64,000 nucleotides of DNA. Origin: Celeribacter ethanolicus. GTDB taxonomy: Bacteria > Pseudomonadota > Alphaproteobacteria > Rhodobacterales > Rhodobacteraceae. The stretch spans positions 212,046-276,045 of the forward strand of contig NZ_LRUC01000010.1 of NCBI RefSeq assembly GCF_001550095.1. The letters run 5' to 3'. Positions 18,644 to 27,563 of this stretch are shown piece by piece (the stretch's first letter is position 1; every line of letters begins with the position of its first letter). Made by a program: the position numbers and the translations under genes. The notes beneath the pieces were generated by a model. That model worked only from the letters and a program-made list of their open reading frames with translations. It searched no databases and was not told where the DNA came from.

Positions 18644-18806
18644 ATGTTGCGGTTTGGTTGCGCGGGGTGGCCGAATCTGTTATTTCTTAAATCCCGTGAA
18701 CCACGTTGTTTCGAGCAGGGGCCAACCGGTCGATAAGATCGGATAAATTGGCTTTTGGAGCGGCGTAAGACAAGAATTCAGACTATCACGGGAGCCTCTC
18801 CAGCCC

Positions 18807-20450
18807 ATGGCACGCTATGTCTTCATCACCGGCGGTGTTGTTTCTTCGCTTGGGAAAGGTCTCGCATCGGCCGCCCTCGGCGCTTTGTTGCAAGCGCGCG
18901 GCTACTCGGTGCGTTTGCGCAAACTCGACCCTTACCTGAACGTCGACCCCGGGACGATGAGCCCGTTCGAGCATGGCGAGGTCTTCGTGACCGATGACGG
19001 GGCGGAAACCGATCTGGACCTCGGCCATTACGAGCGGTTCACGGGTGTTTCGGCGCGCATGACCGATTCCGTCTCTTCCGGGCGCATCTACACCAATGTT
19101 CTCGAAAAAGAGCGGCGCGGCGATTACCTCGGCAAGACCATTCAGGTCATTCCGCACGTCACCAACGAGATCAAGGATTTCATCGAGATCGGCGACGACG
19201 AGGTCGATTTCATGCTTTGCGAAATCGGCGGCACGGTGGGCGACATCGAGGGCCTGCCCTTTTTCGAGGCCATCCGTCAGTTCGCTCAGGACCGCCCGCG
19301 CGGTCAGTGTATCTTCATGCATCTGACGCTATTGCCGTACATTGCGGCCTCCGGCGAGTTGAAGACCAAACCGACGCAGCACTCCGTCAAGGAGTTGCGC
19401 ACCATCGGCCTCCAGCCGAACGTGCTGGTCTGCCGCTCCGAACATCCGATCCCGGAAAAGGAACGCGAGAAGATCGCGCTGTTCTGTAACGTCCGCAAGG
19501 AGGATGTGATCGCGGCCCCGGATTTGAAATCCATCTACGAAGCGCCTTTGGCCTATCACCGCGAGGGGCTGGATCAGGCCGTGTTGGACGCGTTCAACAT
19601 CGCCCCCGCGCCGAAGCCGGACCTGTCGGTCTGGCATGATGTGGCGGACCGGATCTTCAACCCTGAGGGCGAGGTCAAGGTCGCGATCGTCGGCAAATAC
19701 GTGCAGCTCGAAGACGCCTATAAATCCGTGAGCGAAGCCCTCACCCATGGCGGCATGGCCAACCGGGTGAAGGTCAAGGTCGAGTGGGTCGATGCGGAGA
19801 CCTTCGAGCACGAAGACCCCGCCCCCTATCTCGAAGGCTTCGACGCCATCCTCGTGCCCGGGGGTTTCGGCGAGCGCGGCACGGAAGGCAAGATCAAGGC
19901 GGCGCAATTCGCCCGCGAGCGCAAGGTGCCCTATCTCGGAATTTGTCTCGGGATGCAGATGGCGGTGATCGAAGCGGCGCGGCATCTGGCCGGGATCGAG
20001 AGCGCGGGCTCCGAGGAATTCGACCACGAAGCCGGCAAGAAACGGTTCGAGCCGGTGGTTTACCACCTCAAGGAATGGGTGCAGGGCAACCACACCGTGC
20101 AGCGCAAGGCGGATGACGCCAAGGGCGGCACGATGCGGCTTGGCGCCTATACCGCGAGCCTCAAGCCAGGCTCGAAAGTGGCGGAAATCTACGGCTCGAC
20201 CGAGATCGAGGAACGCCATCGCCATCGCTATGAGGTGGACATCAAGTACAAGGACAAGCTGGAGGCCTGCGGGCTGGTGTTCTCGGGCATGTCGCCGGAC
20301 GGGCGCCTGCCGGAGATCGTCGAGGCCAAGGATCACCCGTGGTACATCGGCGTGCAATATCACCCGGAGCTGAAGTCGAAACCCTTCGCCCCCGCGCCGC
20401 TGTTCCGCGATTTCATCCGCGCCGCGAAAGAAAACTCCCGTCTGGTGTAA
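18807..20450 (+). CDS. pyrG: CTP synthase
   Basis: A 547-residue enzyme making CTP from UTP, ATP and glutamine. The N-terminal synthetase domain starts [20 protein letters not shown] (P-loop) and includes [20 protein letters not shown]. The C-terminal class I glutaminase has Cys in [17 protein letters not shown] (near 380) and the His-Glu pair in [10 protein letters not shown]. Full length and intact. It is followed 12 bases later by rpiB. Confidence 0.97.
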   Translation: MARYVFITGGVVSSLGKGLASAALGALLQARGYSVRLRKLDPYLNVDPGTMSPFEHGEVFVTDDGAETDLDLGHYERFTGVSARMTDSVSSGRIYTNVLEKERRGDYLGKTIQVIPHVTNEIKDFIEIGDDEVDFMLCEIGGTVGDIEGLPFFEAIRQFAQDRPRGQCIFMHLTLLPYIAASGELKTKPTQHSVKELRTIGLQPNVLVCRSEHPIPEKEREKIALFCNVRKEDVIAAPDLKSIYEAPLAYHREGLDQAVLDAFNIAPAPKPDLSVWHDVADRIFNPEGEVKVAIVGKYVQLEDAYKSVSEALTHGGMANRVKVKVEWVDAETFEHEDPAPYLEGFDAILVPGGFGERGTEGKIKAAQFARERKVPYLGICLGMQMAVIEAARHLAGIESAGSEEFDHEAGKKRFEPVVYHLKEWVQGNHTVQRKADDAKGGTMRLGAYTASLKPGSKVAEIYGSTEIEERHRHRYEVDIKYKDKLEACGLVFSGMSPDGRLPEIVEAKDHPWYIGVQYHPELKSKPFAPAPLFRDFIRAAKENSRLV

Positions 20451-20462
20451 GGACCGTCCCAA

Positions 20463-20912
20463 ATGACTGACAACAAACGCATCGCGCTGTCTTCCGACCA
20501 CGCCGCCATCGAGCTGCGTCAGGCCATTGCCGCCCATGTGGCAAGCCTCGGTTGGGAGCCGGTGGACATCGGCCCGACCACACCGGAGAGCACGCATTAC
20601 CCGAAACACGGCGAAGCGGCAGCGAAACTCGTGGCCTCCGGCGATTGCCATCTGGGCATCATCCTTTGCGGCACGGGTCAGGGCATCATGCTGGCCGCGA
20701 ACAAGGTCAAGGGCATCCGCTGCGGCGTCTGCTCGGAGGCCTATTCCGCCAAGATGCTGCGCCAGCACAACGACGCCAACATGCTGTCCATGGGATCGCG
20801 GGTGATCGGCGAAGGGCTTGCGCTCGACATCGTCGAGGCGTTCCTGTCGGCAGAGTTCGAAGGCGGCCGCCATGGCACGCGGGTCGATATGATCATGGAG
20901 ATCGAGGGGTAA
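20463..20912 (+). CDS. rpiB: Ribose-5-phosphate isomerase B (RpiB/LacAB family)
   Basis: A 149-residue enzyme structurally unrelated to RpiA but catalysing the same interconversion. The motifs are SSDHAAIELRQAI at the N-terminus, the catalytic-base region GIILCGTGQGIMLAANKVKG, and NDANMLSMGSRVIG. It lies just behind pyrG, probably in the same transcript. Some family members act on allose-6-P or other sugar phosphates, so with a normal RpiA also encoded in the window a specialised substrate is possible. Confidence 0.92.
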   Translation: MTDNKRIALSSDHAAIELRQAIAAHVASLGWEPVDIGPTTPESTHYPKHGEAAAKLVASGDCHLGIILCGTGQGIMLAANKVKGIRCGVCSEAYSAKMLRQHNDANMLSMGSRVIGEGLALDIVEAFLSAEFEGGRHGTRVDMIMEIEG

Positions 20913-20935
20913 GACCCTCGCTCAAACCGGATTCG

Positions 20936-20963
20936 AAAAAGGCGCCTCTCTGGGCGCCTTTTG
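20936..20963 (+). terminator. Intrinsic terminator after rpiB
   Basis: Stem AAAAGGCGCC (20937-20946) / GGCGCCTTTT (20953-20962) with a TCTCTG loop; likely bidirectional between rpiB and the convergent cyclotransferase gene. Confidence 0.88.
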
Positions 20964-20979
20964 CGTTGCTTCAGCCGCC

Positions 20980-21327
20980 TCAGGCTTTGACGTAGACCCA
21001 GGCCGTTTTCCCGGAGCAGAGCCCCACTTCGATCCGCGTGTAATCGGACACCTCATAGCGATCCGCCGCCGCAAGCTCGCTTTCGGTGATCTCGAACACC
21101 ATGCCCTCGACCCGATCCGACGGATCTGCCGACGGCATCACGACGGGATGGAACCGCTCACCGCTCTTTTCCAGCACCTCGGGATCGGTGATCTCGATCA
21201 TCTCCTTGCGAAACCCGGGCATCGCATCCGTCTCGCCGTTCAACAGGCGCCCGAAAGAGGAAAGCTGCACCGGCTCGAGTTGCAGGGTGCCATAGGAAAA
21301 CAGCAATACGTTTCGGGGGGCGGTCAT
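20980..21327 (-). CDS. Gamma-glutamylcyclotransferase (AIG2-like) family protein
   Basis: A 115-residue protein. The start reads NVLLFSYGTLQLEPVQ, the YGTL motif of the GGCT/AIG2 fold, and later EGMVFEITESELAAADRYE resembles the region holding the catalytic Glu of that fold. Members release 5-oxoproline from gamma-glutamyl peptides or act on related amide bonds. MTAPRN is taken as start because a frame extending 21 residues further lacks family match. The substrate is unknown. Confidence 0.82.
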   Translation of the reverse strand: MTAPRNVLLFSYGTLQLEPVQLSSFGRLLNGETDAMPGFRKEMIEITDPEVLEKSGERFHPVVMPSADPSDRVEGMVFEITESELAAADRYEVSDYTRIEVGLCSGKTAWVYVKA

Positions 21328-21402
21328 GACAGGCTCTCTCTGAAAAAATGAAACTGCCAGCGCTCTACAAATGCGCGGACGGGGGCGCAAGCCGGTTCTG
21401 CG

Positions 21403-22032
21403 TCACTCCCCCTCCGGGAAACTCGCCAGAGCCTGCGCCAGATCGACGCCCTGCTCGCCCGAGGCCATCAGTCCCGCATAGGTGCCCTGCCGGTCTTCAA
21501 GGCTCTTGTGCTGGTTCACCTTCCACTTGCCCTCCAACCGCTCCGGCACGAAACGCAGCCCGACGATGCCGCGTTTCAGAGCGGCGACATAAGGCACGGG
21601 GGCATCCGCCACCGACCAGGGCTCCGCGCGGCCCGCCTCGTGCCGGTCGGTCAGCGCATCGAGATGTGCGCCCAGCCCCTCCGCGTCATTGAACGTCTCG
21701 AAGGCGCCATGGGCATGGACCACGATATAGGCCCAAGTCGGCACGACTTTGCCATGCTCCTGTTTCGACGGGTAAAACGACGGCGAAATATAGGCCTGCG
21801 GTCCCTGAAAGATCAGAACGGAGCGCGCGCCCGCCAGTTTCCAGTGCGGATTTGCGCGCGCCAGATGGGTCTCGATCACCGACGCCCCGCCCTCCTCCCG
21901 CACCACAACCGGCACATGGCTGACCTCGATCCCCGCCTCATGCGGCGTGACAAGGGCCGCAAAGCCGATCTCCGTCATGACATGGCGCAGAACCTCGGGA
22001 TCGTCGATGGCGGAATTGTTCGGTCGGTACAT
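21403..22032 (-). CDS. FMN-binding negative transcriptional regulator, PaiB-like
   Basis: A 209-residue protein of the PaiB family (FMN-binding split barrel). Typical features are MYRPNNSAIDDPEVLRHVM at the start, PHWKLAGARSVLIFQGPQAY, SPSFYPSKQEHGKVVPTWAY and KWKVNQHKS near the end. In Bacillus PaiB represses sporulation and protease genes, but in proteobacteria the family may be a flavin-dependent or haem-related enzyme. No paiA partner is adjacent. Confidence 0.85.
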   Translation of the reverse strand: MYRPNNSAIDDPEVLRHVMTEIGFAALVTPHEAGIEVSHVPVVVREEGGASVIETHLARANPHWKLAGARSVLIFQGPQAYISPSFYPSKQEHGKVVPTWAYIVVHAHGAFETFNDAEGLGAHLDALTDRHEAGRAEPWSVADAPVPYVAALKRGIVGLRFVPERLEGKWKVNQHKSLEDRQGTYAGLMASGEQGVDLAQALASFPEGE

Positions 22033-22132
22033 GGCGGTCTCCTGTTGCCCCGACCTAACACGCCTGCCACCGGACCGCACATGTTTTTGCCGCTGGCAGA
22101 AAGGTGCACGCAGGAAAAGCACCGAGCGCCCG

Positions 22133-22160
22133 TTTCCTTTGTGCCGCAAATACTCAAAAC
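22133..22160 (-). repeat. Dispersed TTTTGAGTATTT...CAAAGG motif
   Basis: On the minus strand it reads GTTTTGAGTATTTGCGGCAC followed by AAAGGAAA. It lies just past the Lrp-type gene's stop, before the PaiB-like gene on the same strand. Confidence 0.55.
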
Positions 22161-22164
22161 CGGT

Positions 22165-22608
22165 TCAGCCGCGCAGGTCCTTGGGGCTTTCCATCACGAT
22201 GTAGGAGGTGATCGAGGCCACGTTCGGCACGGTCGCCAGGACCTCCGTATGAAAGCGCTTGTAGGCCTCAAGCCCCGAGGTCTCGATCCGCAGGAGATAT
22301 TCGAAGGCGCCCGCGATGTTATGGCATTCCTTCACTTCGAACGCCGCCTCCATGGCGCGCTCGAAGCCCTTTTGCGCCTCCTTGCTATGGGCGGAGAGGC
22401 CAACGGCGATATAGGTCACGAACCCGCGTCCGGTCTTTTGCGGATCGGTCACGGCGCGGTAGCCTCGGATCACGCCGGAGCGTTCCAACTCACTGACCCG
22501 ACGCGAGGTGGCGGAAGGCGACAGGCCGACGCGCTCGGCAAGTTCGAGGTTGCTTTGCCGCCCGTCGCGCGACAGTTCGCGCAATATATCTTCGTCAATA
22601 CGATCCAT
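22165..22608 (-). CDS. Lrp/AsnC-family transcriptional regulator
   Basis: A 147-residue protein: an N-terminal winged helix-turn-helix (MDRIDEDILRELSRDGRQSN then LAERVGLSPSATSRRVSELE) and a C-terminal ligand-sensing RAM domain (about 70-145). It diverges from a LysE-type exporter with 110 bases between the starts, the usual arrangement of an Lrp-type regulator controlling an amino-acid exporter. It probably binds an amino acid and acts in the intergenic region; the ligand cannot be told. Confidence 0.9.
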   Translation of the reverse strand: MDRIDEDILRELSRDGRQSNLELAERVGLSPSATSRRVSELERSGVIRGYRAVTDPQKTGRGFVTYIAVGLSAHSKEAQKGFERAMEAAFEVKECHNIAGAFEYLLRIETSGLEAYKRFHTEVLATVPNVASITSYIVMESPKDLRG

Positions 22609-22718
22609 GGCCGTGATTTCGTGCAATTTTTTGATCTTCAGAACGATCTTTGCACGGTCATTGCGCCGGAGGAAGGCTAATTTCACCGGTATGTGTTCTG
22701 GCATGGAAACTCACCGGC

Positions 22719-23312
22719 ATGGATATGACGCTCTTTCTCGCGCTTCTCGCTTTCGGCTTCGTCACCTCGGTGACACCGGGACCGAACAATCTTATGTTGC
22801 TGGCCTCGGGCGCGAATTTCGGCATCCGCCGCAGCCTGCCGCATATGTTTGGCATCGCCTTCGGGTTCACGCTGATGGTGTTCATCGTGGGCCTTGGGCT
22901 TGCGGAAGCCTTCGAGACCTTCCCGGTGCTGCGGCAGGTGATGATGGTCGTGGCGGTGCTTTATATGCTGTGGCTGGCGTGGAAGATCGCGCATGCCGCA
23001 GCCCCCGGAGAGAAAGAAGCGACGGGCAAGCCGCTCAGTTTTTTGCAGGCGGCGGCGTTCCAGTGGGTCAATCCGAAAGCCTGGATCATGGCGATCAGCG
23101 CGCAGACCAATTACGCGCAGGACACGACATGGCTTGCTGCGGGGATCGTCGCTTTCGGATTTCTGCTGATGAACCTGCCGGCGATTTCGCTCTGGGCCTG
23201 GCTCGGGCAGGAAATCCGCCGTTTTCTGACCAATCCGCGGCGTTTGGTGGCGTTTAACTGGACGATGGCGGCACTTTTGGTCGCGTCCTTGCTGCCGATC
23301 CTTTTCCATTAA
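22719..23312 (+). CDS. LysE/RhtB-family amino-acid exporter
   Basis: A 197-residue inner-membrane protein with about six helices. The signature FGFVTSVTPGPNNLMLLASG is at the N-terminus, and FQWVNPKAWIMAI in the second half is another family hallmark. It probably exports an amino acid or analogue. Start MDMTLFLALL is preferred to an upstream frame. The divergent Lrp-type gene is the likely regulator. Confidence 0.9.
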   Translation: MDMTLFLALLAFGFVTSVTPGPNNLMLLASGANFGIRRSLPHMFGIAFGFTLMVFIVGLGLAEAFETFPVLRQVMMVVAVLYMLWLAWKIAHAAAPGEKEATGKPLSFLQAAAFQWVNPKAWIMAISAQTNYAQDTTWLAAGIVAFGFLLMNLPAISLWAWLGQEIRRFLTNPRRLVAFNWTMAALLVASLLPILFH

Positions 23313-23398
23313 GAAACCGTCATATATGAGTGGTTAAAGCGGCGAGGCATTTGCGCCGCCGATGGCGGATTTCAAGAGACGGGAGGCAGGAGCGTATC

Positions 23399-24310
23399 AT
23401 GAGCTTTGACAAGGATGCCCAGGACTGGCTGGAAGCGGAACTCGCGGACACGCTGGACGAGGAATGGGAGATTGAGCTCGAGGATTCGATCCTGTCGCGG
23501 GAGATCAAGAAGATTTACCAGAAAGAGCATCCGGATATGCTCGAACGGTCGATCTATTTCCGGGAATTGCTGCGGCTTCAGGCGGAGCTGATCAAGTTCC
23601 ACGACTGGGTGCAGGAGACCGGACAGAAGGTCGTGGTGCTGTTCGAAGGGCGCGACTCGGCGGGCAAGGGCGGCGTGATCAAGCGGATCACCCAGCGGCT
23701 CAACCCGCGCGTGGTGCGTGTGGTGGCGCTTCCGGCGCCGTCGGATCGCGAGAAATCGCAATGGTATTTCCAGCGCTACGTGCCGCATCTTCCGGCCGCG
23801 GGCGAGGTCGTGTTGTTCGACCGCTCGTGGTACAACCGGTCGGGTGTCGAGCGGGTCATGGGCTTTGCCGATGAGGATCAGGTCGAACAGTTCTTTCAGG
23901 ACGTTCCGGAGTTTGAGCGGATGCTGGTGCGCTCCGGCATCAAGGTGGTGAAATACTGGTTCTCGATCACCGACGAGGAACAGCAAATGCGCTTTCTGAT
24001 GCGCATTCACGACCCGATGAAACAGTGGAAACTCTCGCCGATGGACCTGCAATCGCGCATCCGTTGGGAGGATTACACCAAGGCCAAGGAAGACACGTTC
24101 TTCCGCACCAATATCCCGGAAGCGCCATGGTATATCGTTGAAGGCAACGACAAGAAACGCGCGCGTTTGAATTGCATCGACCACCTCTTGTCGCTGTTCG
24201 ATTATCACGAGATCCCGCATGATGAGATCCACCTGCCGGAACGGATCTACAAGAAGGATTACGAACGCGCCGTGCTGCCGCCAGAGCTTTACGTGCCGAA
24301 GAAATATTGA
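23399..24310 (+). CDS. ppk2: Polyphosphate kinase 2
   Basis: A 303-residue PPK2-family enzyme that transfers phosphate between polyphosphate and nucleotides. It shows the Walker A loop FEGRDSAGKGGVIKRI, the DRSWYNRSGVERVMGF Walker B and lid motif, and SPMDLQSRIRWEDYTKAK. It has a single PPK2 domain with an N-terminal helical extension, like class I members that favour nucleoside diphosphates. It could supply GTP or ATP from stored polyP; the direction in vivo is unknown. It follows the LysE gene by 86 bases. Confidence 0.93.
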   Translation: MSFDKDAQDWLEAELADTLDEEWEIELEDSILSREIKKIYQKEHPDMLERSIYFRELLRLQAELIKFHDWVQETGQKVVVLFEGRDSAGKGGVIKRITQRLNPRVVRVVALPAPSDREKSQWYFQRYVPHLPAAGEVVLFDRSWYNRSGVERVMGFADEDQVEQFFQDVPEFERMLVRSGIKVVKYWFSITDEEQQMRFLMRIHDPMKQWKLSPMDLQSRIRWEDYTKAKEDTFFRTNIPEAPWYIVEGNDKKRARLNCIDHLLSLFDYHEIPHDEIHLPERIYKKDYERAVLPPELYVPKKY

Positions 24311-24409
24311 GCCGCAAGGCTGGACGCAGGGGCGCGCGCGTGCCACCACGCTAAAACGTGATACACGCGGAGGCTTCCCCGCCGCCGCGCCCTGCCCTAT
24401 ATCGGTCTC

Positions 24410-24850
24410 ATGTTCGGCGATTTTCTCAAAACCCTGCTGCAACCGCAGCCTGCCCAGCTTCCCGATGCGGACGCGCGTCTGGCCTTGGCCGCACTTTTGG
24501 TGCGGGTGGCCCGCGCCGATGGGCGCTATGCCCCGGAAGAGGCGGAACGGATCGCGAAAGTTCTGATGAGCCGCTACGCGCTGTCGCCGTTCGAGGCGGC
24601 GAAGCTCCGGGGCGAGGCGGAGCAGTTGGAGTCGGAAGCCCCCGACACCGTGCGCTTCACCCGTGCCATCAAGGAGGCGGTGCCGTTCGAAGAACGGATC
24701 GGCGTGCTGGAGGGGCTCTGGTCCGTGGTTCTCGCCGATGGCAAGCGTGACGAGGGTGAAGACGCGCTTTTGCGGCTGGTGTCGAACCTTCTGGGTATCA
24801 ACGATCGCGACAGCGCCTTGGCTCGCCAAAGGATCGAGGCGCGACAGTAA
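24410..24850 (+). CDS. TerB-family (tellurite-resistance-like) helical protein
   Basis: A 146-residue all-helical protein. LVRVARADGRYAPEEAERIA and GLWSVVLADGKRDEGEDALL are the paired ADG motifs of the TerB/DjlA N-terminal fold, which bind metal through Asp residues. Despite the family name, tellurite resistance is not implied; no other ter genes lie nearby. It is a free-standing TerB domain of a kind common in Rhodobacteraceae. Function unknown. Confidence 0.82.
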   Translation: MFGDFLKTLLQPQPAQLPDADARLALAALLVRVARADGRYAPEEAERIAKVLMSRYALSPFEAAKLRGEAEQLESEAPDTVRFTRAIKEAVPFEERIGVLEGLWSVVLADGKRDEGEDALLRLVSNLLGINDRDSALARQRIEARQ

Positions 24851-25070
24851 CCCGCCTGACGTCGGGGAATCGTCGCCGCGCGTTTCTGCCTGCATGATCT
24901 CCCGAATTGCCCGTTTCATGAGCCTTACTGCCCTTTAACGGGACAAAGCACGCGCTTTTCGCCCAAGGGCTGTGCGCCGCCCCGCGATTTGATCAAAACT
25001 CGGGCAGAACCCCACGGCACTTCGCCGTTCATTGTTGCATCTGCTGAAAGTTTAGCCCTAACTCTTGGCA

Positions 25071-25862
25071 ATGTTGACCAATAACTCAAATCCCGCGACG
25101 CCCGTCATCGAGATCCGTGACCTGCACAAGGCCTACGGCGATCTCGAGGTTCTCAAGGGCGTGTCCATGACCGCCCCGCGCGGCCATGTGACCTCGCTTA
25201 TCGGCTCCTCCGGTTCGGGCAAATCCACGCTTCTGCGCTGCGCCAACCTGTTGGAGGACAGCCAGCGGGGCGAAATTCTGTTCGAGGGCGAACCGATTTC
25301 GTGGAAGGGCGAGGGGCTGCATCGTCGCCCGTCTGACCCGAAACAGGTGATGCGCATCCGCACCAACCTGTCGATGGTGTTCCAGCAATTCAATCTCTGG
25401 GCGCATCTGACCGTGCTTGAGAACGTCATGGAAGCGCCGATCACGGTGCTGGGTCGCGACCGCAAGGAGGTCGAGGGAAAGGCGCGGATGTATCTCGACA
25501 AGGTGGGCATCGGCGACAAATGCGACGTTTACCCGGCACAGATGTCCGGCGGGCAGCAGCAACGCGCGGCGATTGCGCGGGCGCTCTGCATGGAGCCGCG
25601 CGCACTTTTGTTCGACGAGCCGACCTCGGCGCTCGATCCGGAGCTTGAACAAGAAGTGATCAAGGTGATCAAGGCGCTGGCGGAAGAGGGCCGGACGATG
25701 ATCATCGTGACGCACGACATGCGCATGGCCTCCGACATCTCGGACCATGTGATTTTCCTTCATCAGGGGCTGATCGAGGAAGAGGGACATCCCTCCGACC
25801 TGTTCGGCGCCCCGAAATCCGAACGCCTGAAACAGTTCCTGAGCGCGACTGTTCCGGCCTAA
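25071..25862 (+). CDS. Polar amino-acid ABC transporter, ATP-binding protein
   Basis: A 263-residue HisP/GlnQ-like ATPase. Walker A is GSSGSGKSTLLR, the Q-loop VFQQFNLWAHLTVLENVM, the signature MSGGQQQRAAIARAL and Walker B ALLFDEPTSALDPE. The insertion GEPISWKGEGLHRRPSD is the type seen in histidine/octopine transporters. A TTG two codons upstream could also start it; neither has a strong ribosome-binding site. It heads an operon with a binding protein, two permeases and gamma-glutamyl ligase genes. It drives import across the inner membrane. Confidence 0.93.
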   Translation: MLTNNSNPATPVIEIRDLHKAYGDLEVLKGVSMTAPRGHVTSLIGSSGSGKSTLLRCANLLEDSQRGEILFEGEPISWKGEGLHRRPSDPKQVMRIRTNLSMVFQQFNLWAHLTVLENVMEAPITVLGRDRKEVEGKARMYLDKVGIGDKCDVYPAQMSGGQQQRAAIARALCMEPRALLFDEPTSALDPELEQEVIKVIKALAEEGRTMIIVTHDMRMASDISDHVIFLHQGLIEEEGHPSDLFGAPKSERLKQFLSATVPA

Positions 25863-25895
25863 CCACAATCTGCGCTGACTATTGGGGAGTACCAC

Positions 25896-26609
25896 ATGAA
25901 GAAGATCCTTCTTTCCGCCGCCGCCCTGGCTTTGCTGGCCGGTGCAGCAAGCGCCGAGACCGTGCGTCTGGGCACGGAGGGCGCCTACCCTCCGTACAAC
26001 TACATCGACGACAACGGCGAAGTGGCCGGGTTCGAACGCGTGCTGGGCGATGAGCTTTGCAAACGTGCCGAGCTTGAGTGCACCTGGGTGACCAACGACT
26101 GGGACAGCATCATCCCGAACCTGCTCTCCGGCAATTACGACACGATCATCGCCGGCATGTCGATCACCGACGAGCGCAAGGAGAAGGTGGACTTCTCGCA
26201 GAACTACACCCCGCCGTCGGCCTCCGCCTATGCGGCGATGAGCGAAGGCGTGGATGTGGACGGCGGCATCGTCGCGGCGCAGGCCTCCACGATTCAGGCC
26301 GCGCATGTGGTGGAAACCGGTGCGACCCTGCTTGAATTCCCGAACTTCGAGGACAGCGTCGCCGCCGTGACCTCCGGCGAGGCCGATGCGGTTCTGGCCG
26401 ACAAGGACACGTTGATGCCGGTCGTCGGCGAAGGCACCCTGATGTTCGTGGGCAAAGATGTTCCGCTCGGCGGCGGCATCGGCATGGCCTTCCGCAAATC
26501 CGACCCGGAGCTGCGCGCCAAATTCGACGCGGCGATCCAGTCCATGAAGGACGACGGCTCCCTGAACGCGCTGATCAAGGAATGGCTCGAAGACAGCCCG
26601 ACCTTCTGA
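25896..26609 (+). CDS. Periplasmic amino-acid-type substrate-binding protein
   Basis: A 237-residue protein of SBP family 3. The signal peptide is MKKILLSAAALALLAGAASA (cleavage after residue 20). The mature start VRLGTEGAYPPYNYIDDNGE and the motif NYDTIIAGMSITDERKEKVD are typical of Lys/Arg/Orn/His and octopine binding proteins. The ligand may be a basic amino acid or polyamine-like compound. A strong UUCG-capped hairpin follows the stop, which should raise its message level over the permeases. Confidence 0.93.
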   Translation: MKKILLSAAALALLAGAASAETVRLGTEGAYPPYNYIDDNGEVAGFERVLGDELCKRAELECTWVTNDWDSIIPNLLSGNYDTIIAGMSITDERKEKVDFSQNYTPPSASAYAAMSEGVDVDGGIVAAQASTIQAAHVVETGATLLEFPNFEDSVAAVTSGEADAVLADKDTLMPVVGEGTLMFVGKDVPLGGGIGMAFRKSDPELRAKFDAAIQSMKDDGSLNALIKEWLEDSPTF

Positions 26610-26622
26610 TCGGACCTTCCGA

Positions 26623-26644
26623 GGCGGGGCGTTCGCGCCCCGCC
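26623..26644 (+). other. UUCG-capped 9-bp hairpin between binding-protein and permease genes
   Basis: GGCGGGGCG (26623-26631) pairs perfectly with CGCCCCGCC (26636-26644) around a TTCG tetraloop, with no following T-tract. Such structures typically protect the 3' end of an upstream message, giving more binding protein than permease. Confidence 0.75.
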
Positions 26645-26750
26645 ACACGTCCCCCTGCCCAACAGGTGTCCCATCTTTTCCTATTGCGCCGATCCTGACA
26701 CGCTCGACCGCCTGCATTGGCTGAGCTGTTACCTGACGACCGGGAAGCAT

Positions 26751-27563
26751 ATGGCTTTCTACACCTCCTTCGGGACGGTGCTTTTGCTTCTGGCCGTGAC
26801 CGCGCCGCTGGCGCTGGCCTTCGGCTTTGCTGCCGCCGCCGGATCACGGTCGCATTTTTTCCCGCTGAAATGGCTGTCGAACATCTACATGGCCATCGTG
26901 CGCGGCGTGCCGGACATCGTGTTTTTCCTGTTTTTCGTCATCGCCCTCGATCAGGCCTTCGAATGGACGCGGCATCAGGTGCTCTGTCCCGACTGGGATC
27001 AGCCGATCCGGCAGGGCAATGATTTCATCGTCTGCCCGGCGGCCAAGCTGCCGCTGAATTCCGCGCCCGAGATCTATCACCAGATTTACGGCTTCGGCCT
27101 TGCCGTGCTGACCTTTGCCATCGTGTTCGGCGCCTTTGCGGGCAATGTGCTGGCGGGCGCGTTCAAGGCGGTGCCGCATGGTCAGATCGAGACGGCGGAG
27201 GCCTATGGCATGACCAAGCGCCAGACGTTTTGGCGCATCATGGTGCCGCAGATGTGGACCTATGCGATCCCCGGCCTGTCGAACCTCTGGATGGTGCTGA
27301 TCAAGGCCACGCCTTTGCTGTTCCTGTTGGGGGTCGAGGATGTGGTCTATTGGGCGCGCGAGCTTGGCAACACCAAGACGGCGCGGTTCACCGATTATCC
27401 CCATGGCGACTGGCGGGTGTATTATTTCTTCGGGCTTTTGGTGTTCTACCTGCTGTTTACGAAAGTCTCGGAGATTGTGCTCGCCCGGATCACCCGCAAA
27501 CTGTCGCGCGGTCAGGCCACCGCCGCCGGTGAGGCGATGCGCAAAGCGGGGGCCACGGCATGA
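26751..27563 (+). CDS. Amino-acid ABC transporter permease (first subunit)
   Basis: A HisQ/HisM-type permease of 270 residues from the first ATG. The EAA loop is EAYGMTKRQTFWRIMVPQMW, and about five helices are visible. The segment between helices (QVLCPDWDQPIRQGNDFIVC) is a subfamily insert. The frame stays open 26 codons further upstream and reads FSYCADPDTLDRLHWLSCYL then TTGKH, which looks like the true N-terminus; it has no ATG, GTG or TTG and seems to begin with ATC at 26673 behind an AGGTG element. The stop overlaps the next permease start (ATGA). Confidence 0.9.
   Translation: MAFYTSFGTVLLLLAVTAPLALAFGFAAAAGSRSHFFPLKWLSNIYMAIVRGVPDIVFFLFFVIALDQAFEWTRHQVLCPDWDQPIRQGNDFIVCPAAKLPLNSAPEIYHQIYGFGLAVLTFAIVFGAFAGNVLAGAFKAVPHGQIETAEAYGMTKRQTFWRIMVPQMWTYAIPGLSNLWMVLIKATPLLFLLGVEDVVYWARELGNTKTARFTDYPHGDWRVYYFFGLLVFYLLFTKVSEIVLARITRKLSRGQATAAGEAMRKAGATA

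Noticed and set aside
18655..18700. GCGGGGTGGCCGAAT resembling the start of a tRNA
   Set aside because: No TTCGA-containing T arm, anticodon arm or matching acceptor strand follows.
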